A DNA stretch of 64,000 nucleotides, from positions 1-64,000 of the forward strand of contig DDLX01000027.1 of NCBI GenBank assembly GCA_002340355.1, given 5' to 3'. The notes under the pieces were generated by a model. It ran no database searches. It was not told the origin of the DNA and was given only the letters and a program-made list of their open reading frames with translations. Positions 62,049 through 64,000 of the stretch are shown here, piece by piece (positions within the stretch are counted from its first letter, which is position 1; the number at the start of each line of letters is the position of its first letter). Position numbers and translations under genes: made by a program. Source of the stretch: Cytophagales bacterium UBA2561 (GTDB lineage Bacteria > Bacteroidota > Bacteroidia > Cytophagales > Thermoflexibacteraceae).

Positions 62049-63152
62049 ATGGAATTTAATGATAAAAATTTAAAACGTACCTCTAAATTAATCAATTTTC
62101 TGGTGGCTTCGGTACTATGTATATTTTTGAGTTCATTAGCCACTAAAGTGATGTATGATCTTGCCGATTGGACAACCTACCCAAATGTAGAAGATTTTAA
62201 AAACCAAGAACTTATCAAAAAATTACGAGCCAAACAATACGTATTAGATAGCCTAATTGGAGATCAGCGAATAGCCAAACAACGAATTGCAAAAGCGGTA
62301 CAAGTAGCTCAAAAAAATTACACTACAGAGAAAAAATCTTTTGATAATTGGCTCGAAACCCGCAAAGCCTTACAATCACCAACCGAAGATACTGAGGTTC
62401 GACAACGGACTCAAAAACTGGATAAATATTATAAAGTTGAGCAAAAATGGAATAAAGAAGTTGCCATTATTGATACTAAAATAGCTACATTAGATAGCAC
62501 TAAATTAATAATTGATAATCAAATTTATGAAGAAGAGCAACGCGCTTATACTGAGTACGAAGAGCATCTAAAAGCTCACAAAACAAAAATTTTTGCAATT
62601 CGATTATTAGTCATTTTACCACTTTTAGGCTTGGGAATTTTCTTCTTATTACGCCGTAGAAACCATAAATATTGGTCATTATTTTTAGGTTATATTTTAT
62701 TTTCGCTCTATGCTTTCTTTTTCGGGTTAGTCCCTTATTTTCCTGATTATGGCGGATATGTACGCTATATTGTTGGAATTATTTTGAGTATATTTTTAGG
62801 AATCTATTTCATTAATCGGGTTCGTGCTTTTATCGAAAAACGAAAACGTGAACTGCAAAAATCAACTCAAGAACGTTCTAAGCAAGTAGCTATCGAAATT
62901 GCTGAAAAAGCCCTTACAGAACATTGTTGCCCATCTTGTCGCAAAGATTTCATTATTCGAAAATGGGAGACAGATACCCCCTCTAAACTCAAGAAAAAAG
63001 CCCCTGTTCATGGGACAATTACGAAGTTTTGTCGATTTTGTGGAATGGAATTATTCCAAAACTGCTCAAATTGTGGCACATTAAACTTTGTACATTTACC
63101 TTATTGCTCAGAATGTGGAACAAAAACACAAACAGACAAAGACGAAAATTAG
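62049..63152 (+). CDS. Membrane protein with periplasmic coiled coil and C-terminal zinc ribbons
   Basis: 367 residues. The first transmembrane helix (about 14-35) is followed by a long helical, coiled-coil-prone region (about 48-180). A cluster of three further membrane helices lies at about 187-257. The cytoplasmic C-terminus carries CxxC pairs: CCPSCRKDF, FCRFCGMELF, NCSNCGTLNF and YCSECGTKTQ, enough for two zinc ribbons of the double-zinc-ribbon type. This joins a sensing or scaffolding stalk to a zinc-bound nucleic-acid or protein contact module. Not a family I recognise; no catalytic motif. Same strand as purB, from which a structured spacer separates it. Confidence 0.8.
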   Translation: MEFNDKNLKRTSKLINFLVASVLCIFLSSLATKVMYDLADWTTYPNVEDFKNQELIKKLRAKQYVLDSLIGDQRIAKQRIAKAVQVAQKNYTTEKKSFDNWLETRKALQSPTEDTEVRQRTQKLDKYYKVEQKWNKEVAIIDTKIATLDSTKLIIDNQIYEEEQRAYTEYEEHLKAHKTKIFAIRLLVILPLLGLGIFFLLRRRNHKYWSLFLGYILFSLYAFFFGLVPYFPDYGGYVRYIVGIILSIFLGIYFINRVRAFIEKRKRELQKSTQERSKQVAIEIAEKALTEHCCPSCRKDFIIRKWETDTPSKLKKKAPVHGTITKFCRFCGMELFQNCSNCGTLNFVHLPYCSECGTKTQTDKDEN

Positions 63153-63181
63153 AAAAATATTATTTTCAACTCATATAATTA

Positions 63182-63276
63182 GACATTATCACGTTCTCTA
63201 ATTTGGGTCTTTTTGTCGGCTGTGAGACACAGCCAACGGCGATTTTAAAGTACTAAAAATAAGCCGTGATAAAGTC
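63182..63276 (+). ncRNA. Candidate structured element between the zinc-ribbon gene and purB
   Basis: Outer arms TTATCACG (63186-63193) and CGTGATAA (63265-63272) pair, extended by GAC/GTC. Inside, GGCTGTG-AGA-CACAGCC (63218-63234) is a perfect GC-rich hairpin, unusual in this AT-rich spacer. It could be a terminator with poor T-run, a leader element of purB, or a small RNA. No known riboswitch class was recognised. Otherwise 63153-63473 holds no gene. Confidence 0.4.
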
Positions 63277-63473
63277 TATTCTAATATTGAAATTATATTA
63301 GTTATTTTATTGAAAAATAATAAAATTAACTTACTAAAAAGCCTGAATTTTTGAAGCATTTTTTGATAGAAAGAAGGTTCTTAGTCAAGAAATATAATTT
63401 TATCCAAGTCTAATTTTTTTTGTATCTTTCCTTTTTGAATTTTTGCTTAAAGAAATTCGTAACCCAATTATTT

Positions 63474-64000
63474 ATGAATTTATCTGATTTATCTGCCATT
63501 TCGCCTGTTGATGGGCGTTATCATTCAAAAACTCAAGAATTAGCACCCTTTTTTTCTGAGTTTGGTTTGATTCGATATCGGGTTTTGGTCGAAATAGAAT
63601 ATTTCATTGCACTTTGTGATATTCCACTTCCTCAACTAGTAAACTTTAATCAAGACCTACGCCCTGCTTTACAGGAAATTTATACTGAATTCACCAATGC
63701 AGATGCTCGTAAAATCAAGGATATTGAGCGAGTAACCAACCATGATGTCAAAGCAGTCGAATATTTTATCAAAGAAAAGTTTGATGAGCTTGGATTATCT
63801 GAGTACAAAGAATTTATCCACTTTGGATTAACTTCACAAGACATTAATAATACGGCAGTCCCGCTTTCAGCTCACGAAGGCTATCATGAAGTTTATGAGC
63901 CACTTTTGGAGGAATTAATGAATAAACTGGAGGCTTTAGCTTTAGAGTGGCAAGATGTTCCAATGTTAGCTTTTACACATGGACAGCCCGCCTCACCTAC
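63474..64000 (+). CDS. purB: Adenylosuccinate lyase, N-terminal part (runs off the window)
   Basis: The frame opens at ATG 63474 with NLSDLSAISPVDGRYHSKTQ and is open to the window end (175 codons). ELAPFFSEFGLIRYRVLVEI, TNHDVKAVEYFIKEKF, FIHFGLTSQDINNTAVPLS and FTHGQPASPT match the longer, E. coli-like PurB group. It cleaves succinyl-AMP and SAICAR in purine synthesis. The remaining 270 or so residues, including the catalytic Ser loop, lie beyond 64000. Confidence 0.96.
   Translation, partial: MNLSDLSAISPVDGRYHSKTQELAPFFSEFGLIRYRVLVEIEYFIALCDIPLPQLVNFNQDLRPALQEIYTEFTNADARKIKDIERVTNHDVKAVEYFIKEKFDELGLSEYKEFIHFGLTSQDINNTAVPLSAHEGYHEVYEPLLEELMNKLEALALEWQDVPMLAFTHGQPASP

Noticed and set aside
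1..64000. tRNA, rRNA, CRISPR arrays, prophage and intact insertion sequences
   Set aside because: I looked through the spacers for T-loop sequences, regular short repeats and transposase signatures and found none. A covariance-model scan would be needed to exclude small RNAs.

Overview
The window looks like chromosome of an AT-rich, gliding Bacteroidota, most likely a Cytophagales-type organism. The evidence is a GldA gliding-motility ATPase, a TonB-dependent receptor with a carboxypeptidase-regulatory-like N-terminus, SpoIIE-type phosphatases with HAMP/PAS input, LytS/LytTR regulation, an OmpA/PD40 protein, lipoproteins with a Cys-Gly or Cys-Ser lipobox end, few visible Shine-Dalgarno sequences, and several promoters of the Bacteroidota type (TTG, about 19-20 bases, TAnnTTTG). 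I saw no tRNA, rRNA, CRISPR array, intact insertion sequence or phage gene.

Layout. 0-5.1 kb is a decaying accessory patch: a secreted beta-propeller protein, a dead Uma2-type nuclease, a LamG lipoprotein and a HEPN gene each broken by one in-frame stop, a frame-damaged small membrane protein and an MNT nucleotidyltransferase. The MNT/HEPN stretch lies between two diverged direct copies of the 3' end of the neighbouring alpha-2-macroglobulin gene. 5.1-14.6 kb holds that 2075-residue alpha-2-macroglobulin, purK, a zinc-ribbon Nudix hydrolase and a membrane-anchored endonuclease/exonuclease/phosphatase-family protein. 15-18.2 kb is a TonB receptor/lipoprotein operon. 19-24 kb holds an unrecognised secreted protein and a TPR histidine kinase/LytTR regulator pair. 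24-38.7 kb is mainly housekeeping and catabolic: an aspartate-type aminotransferase, ribH, pncB, a FemAB-like acyltransferase, a PPP phosphatase, a PAS-SpoIIE phosphatase, an M19 dipeptidase-like lipoprotein, gldA, kynU, an AraC/GyrI regulator and a Ppx/GppA phosphatase. 38.8-45.7 kb holds a nucleotidyltransferase, hmgA, a TetR regulator with two matching operators and its probable SDR target, DUF1294, and an NAD(P)-binding protein/NAPE-PLD-like hydrolase pair.

45.9-54.4 kb is the most interesting stretch. It holds two small SpoIIAA/STAS-like proteins (one broken by a stop), a tandem TerB-like protein, a secreted caspase-like protease with beta-repeats and TPRs, a HAMP-GAF-PAS sensor with no output domain, and a SIR2-like protein ending in what looks like effector-associated domain 11. 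The SIR2-like domain lacks the usual catalytic histidine. These are building blocks of bacterial conflict and signalling systems, but the sequence does not prove that they form one system.

54.5-64 kb returns to core-like genes: an OmpA/PD40 protein, gabD, a tiny acidic lipoprotein, the heptose-7-phosphate kinase gene, a HAMP-SpoIIE phosphatase, a small lipoprotein, a membrane zinc-ribbon protein and the start of purB.

Two window-wide themes stand out. One is a family of five hairpins built on ACCTTTGnCAA at gene ends. The other is four genes whose frames are largely kept but are cut by in-frame stops.
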